Shown here piece by piece: positions 1 through 6,645 of a stretch of DNA of 39,094 bases. Under the pieces are notes generated by a model. It did no database searches, was not told where the DNA came from, and worked only from the letters and a program-made list of their open reading frames with translations. Made by a program: the position numbers and the translations under genes. The DNA lies in the IMG/VR virus record IMGVR_UViG_3300008263_000006, positions 1-39,094 of that record; one strand, 5' to 3'. This DNA is from a virus. Position 1 is the first letter of the stretch. Each line of letters starts with the position of its first letter.

Positions 1-504
1 GAAATGCACGTGGACAAGCATGTTGTCAAGATGATTCTTGAGTATTCGCAACTGCTTTCCACGGCGCATCGTGTGCTAGACGGACAACAGTATGTTGATG
101 ATTCCAGCGGACGACGTATCAAACGCTGGAAACTCAACAACAGTTTCGCTGGTGACAAACTGCTTTACAAAGCCACTCATATCAATCATCCTTCCGCTAT
201 CTGGGCGCGAGAGAGCAAAGCCAACTATCAGTGGCTCGCTTATCTACTCCAAGAGTTGTGTAAGGAATACACGCATCGCTATGGTAAGATACACAAGTCC
301 GAGGAAATCGGTCTTGTCAAGTGGCTTGTAAACTGCATCCCCGAAAACATTTCTAACAAGCCATTCACTCAACCAACACCTGCTATGCCAGACAAATACA
401 AAGTCAAAGGTGACTCTGTGAAATCTTATCGCAACTATTACATCGGTGATAAACAGCGCATGGCTAGTTGGAAGAAACGACAAGTGCCAGTGTGGTGGGC
501 ATGA
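1..504 (+). CDS. Conserved T4-like phage protein of unknown function, 5'-truncated
   Basis: The reading frame is open from base 1 and stops at 502-504. The first ATG (position 4) lies inside a well-conserved motif (HVDKHVVKMILEYSQLLSTAH). In related phage proteins, as I remember them, this motif is preceded by about 15-20 residues, so the true start is probably upstream of the window. Later conserved pieces are a HINHPSAIWAR motif and a W-rich C-terminus. I recognise this as a family common in T4-like phages but know of no established function. The His/Asp/Lys-rich motif may point to an enzyme, which is only inference. The stop overlaps the gp59 start (ATGA), so the two are translationally coupled and belong to the replication block. 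Confidence 0.7.
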   Translation, partial: EMHVDKHVVKMILEYSQLLSTAHRVLDGQQYVDDSSGRRIKRWKLNNSFAGDKLLYKATHINHPSAIWARESKANYQWLAYLLQELCKEYTHRYGKIHKSEEIGLVKWLVNCIPENISNKPFTQPTPAMPDKYKVKGDSVKSYRNYYIGDKQRMASWKKRQVPVWWA

Positions 505-1088
505 GAGTGACACCGTTTGAATGTTACAGCACCTATCTAGCACTCAAGACTCATTTCTCTTCGCCGAGTTATGACTATCACCGCTATGGTGGTAAAATGA
601 ATGTGAAGGAAGACACTTTCGAGGTTCGCCGAGATAAGTATTTCTTCATGAAACTTTCCAAGAAACCAGAGCCGTTCGAGTATTTGTTGGCAAACATTTC
701 CTCTCGCGGTACTAAAGCATGGATCGGTGACATCATCGATTCATCTGGCGAGGAAACATATCTGGCATGGAAGAAGCGGAAAGAATCACTTTCGTACAAC
801 TTCAAGTCAGAGTTGTCCAATTTGAAAGATGAGTTGGATGACAACCTAGTTATGGATGGTGGCAATCATCCGTATCTACTCAGGCTGTATCTCCTAAAAG
901 AGTTTAGCTTGGATTCTCTTTGTATTATGAATGCTGTACTCAACTTTGTTCCCTACTGGGATAAAAACATCAGCGAGTATGACCCAACGTGGAAAGAAAC
1001 CAAACTTCTCATCAAGAAGTACACACCGTTCTTAGAATTCGACAAAGCTAAGATGAAAGAGATAATTGATAGTCGATTTGACGTATAA
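501..1088 (+). CDS. 59: gp59-like loader of the replicative helicase
   Basis: In T4, gp59 loads the gp41 helicase onto forked DNA covered with gp32. The 195-residue product has T4 gp59 features: an RRDKYFFMKLSKK segment near residue 45 (T4: RRDKYFFQKLSEK), then AWIGDI near residue 75, a lysine-rich helical middle and a mostly helical C-terminal half. Length is close to T4 gp59 (217 residues). I chose the ATG at 501, which overlaps the upstream stop as ATGA, over an in-frame start at 468 that would add residues without similarity to the family. Gene 32 follows directly, as in T4 (59-32), which supports the call. Confidence 0.88.
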   Translation: MRVTPFECYSTYLALKTHFSSPSYDYHRYGGKMNVKEDTFEVRRDKYFFMKLSKKPEPFEYLLANISSRGTKAWIGDIIDSSGEETYLAWKKRKESLSYNFKSELSNLKDELDDNLVMDGGNHPYLLRLYLLKEFSLDSLCIMNAVLNFVPYWDKNISEYDPTWKETKLLIKKYTPFLEFDKAKMKEIIDSRFDV

Positions 1089-1091
1089 ATA
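1084..1091 (+). promoter_or_regulatory. T4-type late promoter upstream of gene 32
   Basis: There is an exact TATAAATA octamer, the T4 late -10 element recognised by gp55/gp33-type factors. It overlaps the gp59 stop codon. With the usual spacing, transcription would start near 1097 and give a leader of about 55 bases before gp32. The leader is AT-rich and shows no strong hairpin, with AAGGAA as the probable ribosome-binding site close to the start. In T4 the gene 32 leader is the site of translational autoregulation; a low-structure A/T leader is compatible with that, but I see no clear pseudoknot. Confidence 0.6.
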
Positions 1092-1151
1092 GTCAACTAT
1101 ATTATGAACATGTGAAATCGTTAATACACCGTCAATACAAGGAACATACTT

Positions 1152-2063
1152 ATGACACAATCGTTCGAACAATTAAAGCGCAGCCGTCAAGACTCATTCA
1201 GCAAGCTGACTGAACAACTTGAAAAACTCAATGATAAGAAATCCTATGCCAAGGATGACTCTAATTATTGGAAACCAGAGGTAGATAAAGCAGGTAATGG
1301 ATTTGCTGTAATCCGCTTTCTACCAGCCCCACAGGGCGAAGATGTACCTTTCGTACAAATGTTTGACCATGGCTTCCAAGGTCCAACTGGTAAATGGTAT
1401 ATCGAAAACTCTCTTACCACCATCGGTGGCAAAGACCCAGTAAGCGAACTCAACTCGCAACTCTGGAATTCAACTAAGGATGACGACCATCCTAATCGCC
1501 AACAAGCTCGCAAGCAAAAGCGTCGCCTTTCCTACATCGCAAACGTCTACGTTGTAAAAGATCCAGCCCATCCTGAAAACGAGGGCAAGGTATTCTTGTA
1601 CAAGTTTGGCAAGAAGATCTGGGATAAGATTCAGGCTGTAATGTATCCTGAATTTGAAGGAGACGAAGCAGTCAATCCGTTTGACTTGTGGGAAGGTGCT
1701 AACTTCCGTCTGAAGATTCGCCAAGTCGCTGGCTATCGCAACTACGACCAATCGCAGTTCGATCCTAAGACTCCGCTTCTTGATGACGACGCTAAGTTAG
1801 AATCAGTCTGGGCTTCTGAGCACAGCCTGAAGAAGATCGTCGATCCGTCGAACTTCAAGTCGTACGATGAATTGAAAACTCATCTTGACCGTGTTCTAGG
1901 TGCTGGTGGCGTTGCTGGTGCAACTGCTGCTGATACTGATGAAGAAGTCGCTGAGTACGTTCCTCGCGCGAAAGCAGCTGAAGCGCAATCTGCTCCAGTA
2001 GCAGATACTCCTGCTTCAGATGAAGATGATGATTTGGATTTCTTCCGAAAATTAGCTGGTTAA
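1152..2063 (+). CDS. 32: gp32 single-stranded DNA-binding protein
   Basis: This is the replication and recombination scaffold that coats ssDNA and recruits gp59. Its 303 residues match T4 gp32 in order. An N-terminal basic cooperativity segment (LKRSRQDS) comes first, then the core OB region with AGNGFAVIRFLP (about 47-58) and DHGF...GKWYIE (72-85). KDPAHPENEGKVF and YKFGKKIWDKI follow, then WEGANFRLKIRQVAGY. The acidic tail ends DEDDDLDFFRKLAG and is the usual protein-interaction arm. The T4 zinc ligands C77, C87 and C90 are absent (S, V and L by my alignment), although the equivalent of H64 is kept (H73). So the core seems to fold without that zinc site. It has its own late-type promoter and a strong terminator. 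Confidence 0.95.
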   Translation: MTQSFEQLKRSRQDSFSKLTEQLEKLNDKKSYAKDDSNYWKPEVDKAGNGFAVIRFLPAPQGEDVPFVQMFDHGFQGPTGKWYIENSLTTIGGKDPVSELNSQLWNSTKDDDHPNRQQARKQKRRLSYIANVYVVKDPAHPENEGKVFLYKFGKKIWDKIQAVMYPEFEGDEAVNPFDLWEGANFRLKIRQVAGYRNYDQSQFDPKTPLLDDDAKLESVWASEHSLKKIVDPSNFKSYDELKTHLDRVLGAGGVAGATAADTDEEVAEYVPRAKAAEAQSAPVADTPASDEDDDLDFFRKLAG

Positions 2064-2068
2064 AAAAG

Positions 2069-2095
2069 AAAGGGAGCTCCGGCTCCCTTTTCTTT
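2069..2095. terminator. Bidirectional intrinsic terminator between convergent genes
   Basis: A 9-bp perfect stem, AAAGGGAGC (2069-2077) with GCTCCCTTT (2082-2090), encloses a TCCG tetraloop. It is followed by a T-rich tract on the plus strand. Read on the minus strand, the same stem is followed by TTTCTTTTTT. It sits exactly between the ends of gp32 (+) and the leftward operon (-), so it can stop both. Confidence 0.92.
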
Positions 2096-3527
2096 ATCTT
2101 ACTTTCTTTGCTATTCCCATATCAGTCCCAGCATTCGGCGGTGGCTGAATGACTTCCACACGAGAGGGGTGGACAGTAGTAGATCCACCAACAACAACAT
2201 TACTAACATCTCCGCCCTTTGGCTGTTGTGTTCTTTGCCTGACTTCTTCTGTGCTCTGTCTGGCCATATCTAAATTACTTTTTAGTTGAGCAGCAGAAGG
2301 AGTCGCCCCGAAATTATTTCTGTCTTGTACCATCGCAGGACCAGTTATCCCTGCCATGTCAGTTCCAAACAGTGCCGCGTCTGCTGCGAAACCTAATCCC
2401 GTACCGATGAAAGGAACTGACCCAGCGATACCACTGCCTAGCTCTAGTGCCGCACCAGCATAATCACCTTCTAAAGCACGTTGCCCAGCAAATACAGCGC
2501 CAAATCCCGCTCCGAGTAATGGAATCTTTTTGAGTACGCTCTTTAATCCAAACTTTTTTGCTGCTTTCTCTGCGGCTTCGCGCTCTGCTGGAGTCTTTGT
2601 TGCGAGGTCATAGGCTTTATTACCAGCCAAAGCAGCACCACCAACCATACTAGTACCTTTTATTAATCCTTTAGCAAGTCCTCTTTCTGTGAGGGTAGAT
2701 CCGATTTGATCTGTTCCCGTAGTATTTTCGCCAGCAGCTCTAGCCTTTTCCTCTGTCGTCATAAGAGGTTCAATATCGACTCCAGGTATTTTATTTAATA
2801 CTGAGATAATTGGGTTTATTACGAATCCTATGAACGCGTCTTTTATGGCTGTGAATAAACTGTTGAAAAGATTTGTTATGGCATTTGATATTATTTCGAC
2901 CAGTTTATCAAACATAAGTGAAGCCAACTCAGACAAACTTCCTCCAGCAGCGAAGAAGCCAATAAAGAATCCTAATAAAGGTGTAATCAATTTCATTAAG
3001 CCATCTTTAATAGTTCCAATTATGCCGCCAGAAGCTGCTGCCAATAAATTACTAGCTCCAGGTTTTTTGAAAGATGATTCTATATCTTTTTCTTTCAGAG
3101 ATAGAGCATCTTTTTTGCTGAATTTTTCTTCTGCTTTCTGATCTTTTTCTACTGTTTTTCCAAAACTATCTGGTAAAGCTCTTATTGCTTCCAAAGTAAG
3201 AAAACTGACTGCTACCAAAGTTTCCAGTGTGGTAAACAGTTTATCTTTATCACTAGTATCAGATTGTTCTGGTTTTATTTCTTCGGCAACAAGAACATTG
3301 TCAAACATCTGAGTAAATCGTGAACTCATTTCAGATAATCCTATGCTAATCTCATTTAGACTATTTGATATACTTTGCATAGTATTCATGAATTCTTCAA
3401 AGCCAGGAACCATTTGTTGGTTGTCAGCAATAGCGTCCACGATTTCGCCTACTAGCACATTGTTGTCTAGTACCATCATTTCGTTTCTACCATATTCTGG
3501 TTTTGGTAATGCTGGCAACTCTGCCAT
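2094..3527 (-). CDS. Candidate tail tape-measure or hub-core protein
   Basis: The 477-residue product has no family that I recognise by sequence. The N-terminal ~120 residues look helical and coiled-coil-like (repeated SxSLNEISxGLSEM pattern). Residues about 160-250 hold a long hydrophobic stretch rich in Gly, Ala, Leu and Phe, and two more small-residue hydrophobic segments lie near 290-310 and 345-390. The C-terminus is hydrophilic with Gln and Pro. Helical N-terminus plus internal hydrophobic segments is typical of tape-measure proteins. Position supports this: it starts 2 bases after the stop of the gp26 frameshift extension, with an AGGAG ribosome site inside that extension. It is shorter than T4 gp29 (590 residues). 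An alternative is another hub protein. Confidence 0.5.
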   Translation of the reverse strand: MAELPALPKPEYGRNEMMVLDNNVLVGEIVDAIADNQQMVPGFEEFMNTMQSISNSLNEISIGLSEMSSRFTQMFDNVLVAEEIKPEQSDTSDKDKLFTTLETLVAVSFLTLEAIRALPDSFGKTVEKDQKAEEKFSKKDALSLKEKDIESSFKKPGASNLLAAASGGIIGTIKDGLMKLITPLLGFFIGFFAAGGSLSELASLMFDKLVEIISNAITNLFNSLFTAIKDAFIGFVINPIISVLNKIPGVDIEPLMTTEEKARAAGENTTGTDQIGSTLTERGLAKGLIKGTSMVGGAALAGNKAYDLATKTPAEREAAEKAAKKFGLKSVLKKIPLLGAGFGAVFAGQRALEGDYAGAALELGSGIAGSVPFIGTGLGFAADAALFGTDMAGITGPAMVQDRNNFGATPSAAQLKSNLDMARQSTEEVRQRTQQPKGGDVSNVVVGGSTTVHPSRVEVIQPPPNAGTDMGIAKKVR

Positions 3528-3529
3528 GT

Positions 3530-3733
3530 TTATCTCCTAGCTTTTCTTTGTTGTTCTTCCATTTTTTCTTTTTCTTCTTTTAGGTGTTCTATTAGCATAT
3601 GCACATAGATATCTCTTTCGAATGGTATCCAACCTTCAATATCTGACATCGCATAATTATGGTGTTGCATCAAAGCAAAATTTGTTCTGTACCAGTTCGA
3701 CAGACTATTGTAGCCTGTCGTTACCCGAAAAAA
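3530..3733 (-). CDS. Frameshift extension of gp26 (GT-type tail chaperone tail)
   Basis: This stretch has no plausible independent start at its 5' end. However, a -1 shift at the end of gp26 opens 67 sense codons that stop with TAA at 3530-3532, two bases before the next gene. The encoded piece includes NWYRTNFALMQHHNYAMSD, then IEGWIPFERDIYVHMLIEHL and a charged Lys/Glu coiled tail. An aromatic FERDIYV-type segment followed by a charged helix is what T domains of tail chaperones often look like. The full fusion would run from 4425 to 3530, about 300 residues. Whether it is made by frameshifting is inference; the open frame and slippery site are seen directly. Confidence 0.7.
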   Translation of the reverse strand, partial: FFRVTTGYNSLSNWYRTNFALMQHHNYAMSDIEGWIPFERDIYVHMLIEHLKEEKEKMEEQQRKARR

Positions 3734-4425
3734 CTTTGAATACCCTCTAGGGTCAATTCCCTAATGCTTCCATCTTTTCTCTTGTACGAAATGCTTGCTG
3801 TTATTTTTGGCAATCCTACGAAGAACTCCTGCATTTTTGCTAAGTCTTTTGTTCCTAAACTCATCAACCAATCATCTAATTCCATTTTTGAGTATTCGGC
3901 AACGTCATATGCAGTTTCACCATCAAAGATTTGATCAATACTATCACGAATCATCATTAGAACAGTTTCTGCGCCGTTCATTTTGTTTTCGGCAATCAAA
4001 GAAAGAACTTCGTACGAAGGATATTTTAATACAACAGAAATAGGATCTGTCAATTTAATAAAACTACCGACTTTTGGTTCAGACACAGATATATCTTTTT
4101 CCAAATCTAATTTTATTTTATATGTTTGATTATCTTGATCGTCTTCAACTGTTAGTTCCAGTACATTAGATACAGACTTAGCTCTTAACATCAGAAAAAT
4201 ATACTCTAAGTCAAAGTATGCTAGTTTATCAACATCTTTAATATCCAGAACACAGTTATTGATAATTTGTTTGTAGACATTGATAATGTCTTTCACTTCA
4301 TTACTTTCTCTGGCTATTAAAACCAGTTTCTCTTCAGAAACGGTATATGGTCTGTAGCGGACAACTTCTTTAGTAGAAGGAATAGTCAGTTCGAAAATAG
4401 GTTGTTTAATTTTAGGTAAAGCCAT
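3721..4425 (-). CDS. 26: gp26 baseplate hub / tail chaperone protein
   Basis: This belongs to the T4 baseplate protein family (Pfam T4_baseplate, gp26). The start MALPKIKQPIFELTIPST followed by VRYRPYTVSEEKLVLIA, and later FDLEYIFLMLRAKSVSN (about 75-95), are hallmarks of that family. At 234 residues it is near the family length (T4: 208). I chose the ATG at 4425 because GGAGA stands seven bases ahead of it; a TTG start at 4437 would include the ribosome site. T4 gp26 acts in assembly of the central hub. Here the gene's position before a tape-measure-like protein, and its frameshift signal, suggest the role played by gpG/gpGT in lambda. That part is inference. Confidence 0.85.
   Translation of the reverse strand: MALPKIKQPIFELTIPSTKEVVRYRPYTVSEEKLVLIARESNEVKDIINVYKQIINNCVLDIKDVDKLAYFDLEYIFLMLRAKSVSNVLELTVEDDQDNQTYKIKLDLEKDISVSEPKVGSFIKLTDPISVVLKYPSYEVLSLIAENKMNGAETVLMMIRDSIDQIFDGETAYDVAEYSKMELDDWLMSLGTKDLAKMQEFFVGLPKITASISYKRKDGSIRELTLEGIQSFFG
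3727..3733 (-). promoter_or_regulatory. Putative -1 ribosomal frameshift slippery site
   Basis: On the minus strand the heptamer T TTT TTC is positioned exactly in the gp26 zero frame (codons AGT TTT TTC GGG TAA). Both tRNAs can re-pair after a -1 slip. It lies two codons before the gp26 stop, so ribosomes that slip bypass the stop and read the downstream extension. Confidence 0.68.
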
Positions 4426-4449
4426 TTTAATCTCCAATCATTAATCATT

Positions 4450-5571
4450 TTATGGGAAAGTTTTGGTAATACTCTTAATTAGATTCTTACCGTTGATAAT
4501 AGTAGTATTTAGATTTCTTAGGGAAGATACTGCTGCTGAGTTGTTTCTGTCTGCTCCAACTATTCCTAGCAGAGCATCTAGTCTTCCTTGAGTTGAACCA
4601 GCATTTCTTAATAATCTAAAATTCGTTTGGAATTGCTTAATTCCTCTTAGTGTAGAATATGCGCTATCGAGACCAGTTGTTACAGAGTTTACTAGATCTG
4701 ATAATGTTCTACCAAAAGAAGCTTCTGTTTCCTGTGATGCGGTTTCATATGCAGATTTAGCATAATAATGTTTTCCAAATTCATATTGATAGTCACCAAA
4801 TGTATATTCGGCAGTTCTAAATGCCATTCTAACAGTGCATTTTGCAATCTGATCATCGTCTGCCCAATCTAATTGAATCTGCCCGACCTCTATTGGAAAT
4901 GCACCAAATAATTCACACTGAACAAGCGCATAACTATTTCCTGAAATGTTACGATCTGGTGCTGTTGGCGCGCCGATTGCTTTGGTTAATTCTCCACCTA
5001 TACCACTTTCTTGTTGAATGTCCGCTTCATTTATAGAAGCAAATTGTGTGTATGGATCAGCCATGCCTGGATATTTTGATATCATAAAAATATTAAAGCT
5101 CGTTGCAATATAACTATTTTTGTATCTAGATACAGACGCGATATCTGGAAACCTATTACTATTAACAAAAATATAGTTTATCCACCTGTGAAATAATTCT
5201 AAAGAACTAGCGCGATCAGCATCAACATAAAATGTTAATTCTATATCATCAAATACTGAATCATATGGAGTTTTTATAGTTGGTCCATAACCGTGTGGTT
5301 TTGATTCTAGTGTGGTTAATCTTCTTCCTGGCATTTGTGCAGCACTACAGAGATATGCAACTTCTTGATATCTCTCAATTGATAAATCACCAGGAGGAGT
5401 TAAAGACACAACAAAATTAGAAGTTCTTGCTAAATCGACTGATAAGAACTTTTGAGAAAAGAAATCTACACTAAATCTATTAGTCGGAGCTGGAATTGTA
5501 TCTCGCGTAACTTGTCCTCGTACTTTCACTTCATCGAGTACTTTGGGGGTTTGTGTTGCATCAGTAGCCAT
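4450..5571 (-). CDS. 54: gp54-like tail-tube initiator (gp19 tail-tube fold)
   Basis: T4 gp54 sits on top of the gp48 ring and starts tail-tube polymerisation. The 373-residue product shows tail-tube-like order. SNFVVSLTPPGDL (about 51-63) comes first, then the loop and strand AAQMPGRRLTTLESKPHGYG and the characteristic DDIELTFYVDADRASSLEL followed by FHRWINYIF (about 108-135). CTVRMAFRTAEY (about 244-255) follows later. T4 gp54 has the equivalent DPLVISFRMDSE...WVNSV segment. The C-terminal ~100 residues are helical. The start overlaps the upstream stop (TAATG), with AGGAG a little upstream. A gp19 paralogue is an alternative, but gp19 is much shorter (163 residues) and lies elsewhere in T4. 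Confidence 0.72.
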   Translation of the reverse strand: MATDATQTPKVLDEVKVRGQVTRDTIPAPTNRFSVDFFSQKFLSVDLARTSNFVVSLTPPGDLSIERYQEVAYLCSAAQMPGRRLTTLESKPHGYGPTIKTPYDSVFDDIELTFYVDADRASSLELFHRWINYIFVNSNRFPDIASVSRYKNSYIATSFNIFMISKYPGMADPYTQFASINEADIQQESGIGGELTKAIGAPTAPDRNISGNSYALVQCELFGAFPIEVGQIQLDWADDDQIAKCTVRMAFRTAEYTFGDYQYEFGKHYYAKSAYETASQETEASFGRTLSDLVNSVTTGLDSAYSTLRGIKQFQTNFRLLRNAGSTQGRLDALLGIVGADRNNSAAVSSLRNLNTTIINGKNLIKSITKTFP

Positions 5572-6170
5572 TAGATTTTGCTCCTACTGTCTTTCCAGAC
5601 TGTATCTTTGCTTGCTTTCTTAAATTGTTCTGTCGGTAGAAATACTGTCATATCCCATTCTTCTGGCGGAACATAGATAAACTTAGATCTCATATGCTTA
5701 AACAAATAATGTTTGAAGCAAGGTTTGAAGAAGCGAAACCTAGCTGCAGAACTTAACAACTGATATGTAATTTTCATTCTGGTGGTTTCGTTTCCAACTA
5801 CACCGTTTACTTGAGTATCATATAGAGAATCCAATAATTTAGCGCGCAGGGTTGGAGGCAAATAATGCAAGTTAAGACCATAGAATCCGCCCTCTGCTGG
5901 CTGTACATAAAATACTAGAGGAAATCTATCATAGAATGGTAGAGTCTCTTTTCCTTTCGGATCGTACACAAACATATACATACGACCAATTTTGCCAATA
6001 TTTCTTTTTCTTTCGGCTTCATTGATAAAGAGATTAGTTCTTACACTAGCTTTTGATATTTCGTTGTATCTTGCTCTCAACCAATCAATAGATTTTTTAG
6101 ATCTGTTGATTACGTCGATGCTAGCTTTAGAAGCATCTTTGACTAGTCTATTGTAAATTGATGCAGGCAT
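5571..6170 (-). CDS. Conserved T4-like structural-type protein, function unassigned
   Basis: The product has 199 residues and no secretion signal or membrane segment. It is basic with helical N-terminal ~60 residues, then aromatic and proline-rich core motifs: FYDRFPLVFYV (about 79-89), GGFYGLNLHYLPP (about 94-106), RAKLLDSLYD, and FKPCFKHYLFKHM plus EEWDMTVFLP near the C-terminus. I recall similar proteins beside gene 4 in other T4-like marine phages, without a secure function. Its place between gp4 and the gp54-like gene fits head completion, DNA-end protection (a T4 gp2 role) or the baseplate hub. Start and stop overlap both neighbours by the TAATG pattern, implying co-translation. Confidence 0.6.
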   Translation of the reverse strand: MPASIYNRLVKDASKASIDVINRSKKSIDWLRARYNEISKASVRTNLFINEAERKRNIGKIGRMYMFVYDPKGKETLPFYDRFPLVFYVQPAEGGFYGLNLHYLPPTLRAKLLDSLYDTQVNGVVGNETTRMKITYQLLSSAARFRFFKPCFKHYLFKHMRSKFIYVPPEEWDMTVFLPTEQFKKASKDTVWKDSRSKI

Positions 6171-6604
6171 TAGCCGTTTAATTCCTTCTCTGTTATAATT
6201 TGAAACTTCCAGCCACGATCTTTACAATATTCTTCGGCAGCTTTCCATTTCGATTGATTCTTACCCCAAGTCATCACTTCGTTGATATAGCGTCTAGTTC
6301 TTCGTTGCTGTTTCTTAGGTTCGCGAGTTTGAGCTAGTGGCTTAATCTCAACGAGGATACTTTCTATTTTACCATCTGGTGTTCTTTTCTTAAACCAGAA
6401 GTCTACGAAGTATCGGTGTAGCTTGTTATCTGTGACACAACGATATGGCACTACAACTTCTTCGGAGTTCCATTCAAGAACATCAGAATGCGTGTCAAGA
6501 AAGTTCATAAACTTCAGTTCCAAACTTGACCTATAAATAACCTTGGTCGGGTCACCCTTATATTTAGCTGGGTTCTTGACCGCGTATCTTCCTTTCCATG
6601 CCAT
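6170..6604 (-). CDS. 4: gp4 head completion protein (TnsA/PD-(D/E)xK-like fold)
   Basis: This is homologous to T4 gp4 (also called gp50), needed to finish DNA-filled heads so tails can attach. At 144 residues it matches the usual ~150. A possible nuclease core is visible: E29 in SSLELKFMNFLD, D68 in HRYFVDFWF, and E86/K88 in ILVEIKP, the pattern of PD-(D/E)xK folds such as TnsA. A basic KKQQRRTRRY run follows. Whether it cuts DNA is not shown; in T4 gp4 the role is structural and possibly end-trimming. It is the first gene of the leftward block, behind a minus-strand late promoter at 6638-6645. Confidence 0.85.
   Translation of the reverse strand: MAWKGRYAVKNPAKYKGDPTKVIYRSSLELKFMNFLDTHSDVLEWNSEEVVVPYRCVTDNKLHRYFVDFWFKKRTPDGKIESILVEIKPLAQTREPKKQQRRTRRYINEVMTWGKNQSKWKAAEEYCKDRGWKFQIITEKELNG
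6532..6539 (+). promoter_or_regulatory. T4-type late promoter, rightward, inside gene 4
   Basis: This is an exact TATAAATA on the plus strand within the 5' end of the opposite-strand gp4 gene. The expected transcription start is near 6545, about 100 bases before gp48, the first gene of the rightward baseplate block. A weaker CCTAAATA lies at 6612-6619. Chance matches to an 8-mer are possible in AT-rich DNA, but position before an operon supports function. Confidence 0.5.
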
Positions 6605-6637
6605 TTTATCGCCTAAATAAAGATATAATCAACAAGG

Positions 6638-6645
6638 TATTTATA
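6638..6645 (-). promoter_or_regulatory. T4-type late promoter, leftward, for the gp4 operon
   Basis: The plus strand reads TATTTATA, so the minus strand carries an exact TATAAATA. The expected start near 6632 leaves a ~28-base leader before the gp4 ATG at 6604. It overlaps the first base of the gp48 start codon on the other strand, making this a compact two-way control region. Confidence 0.62.

Noticed and set aside
468-500. Upstream in-frame start for gp59
   Set aside because: The extra residues do not fit gp59, and the ATG at 501 overlaps the preceding stop in the usual ATGA way.
4426-4437. TTG start for gp26
   Set aside because: It would place the GGAGA ribosome site inside the coding sequence; the ATG at 4425 is correctly spaced.
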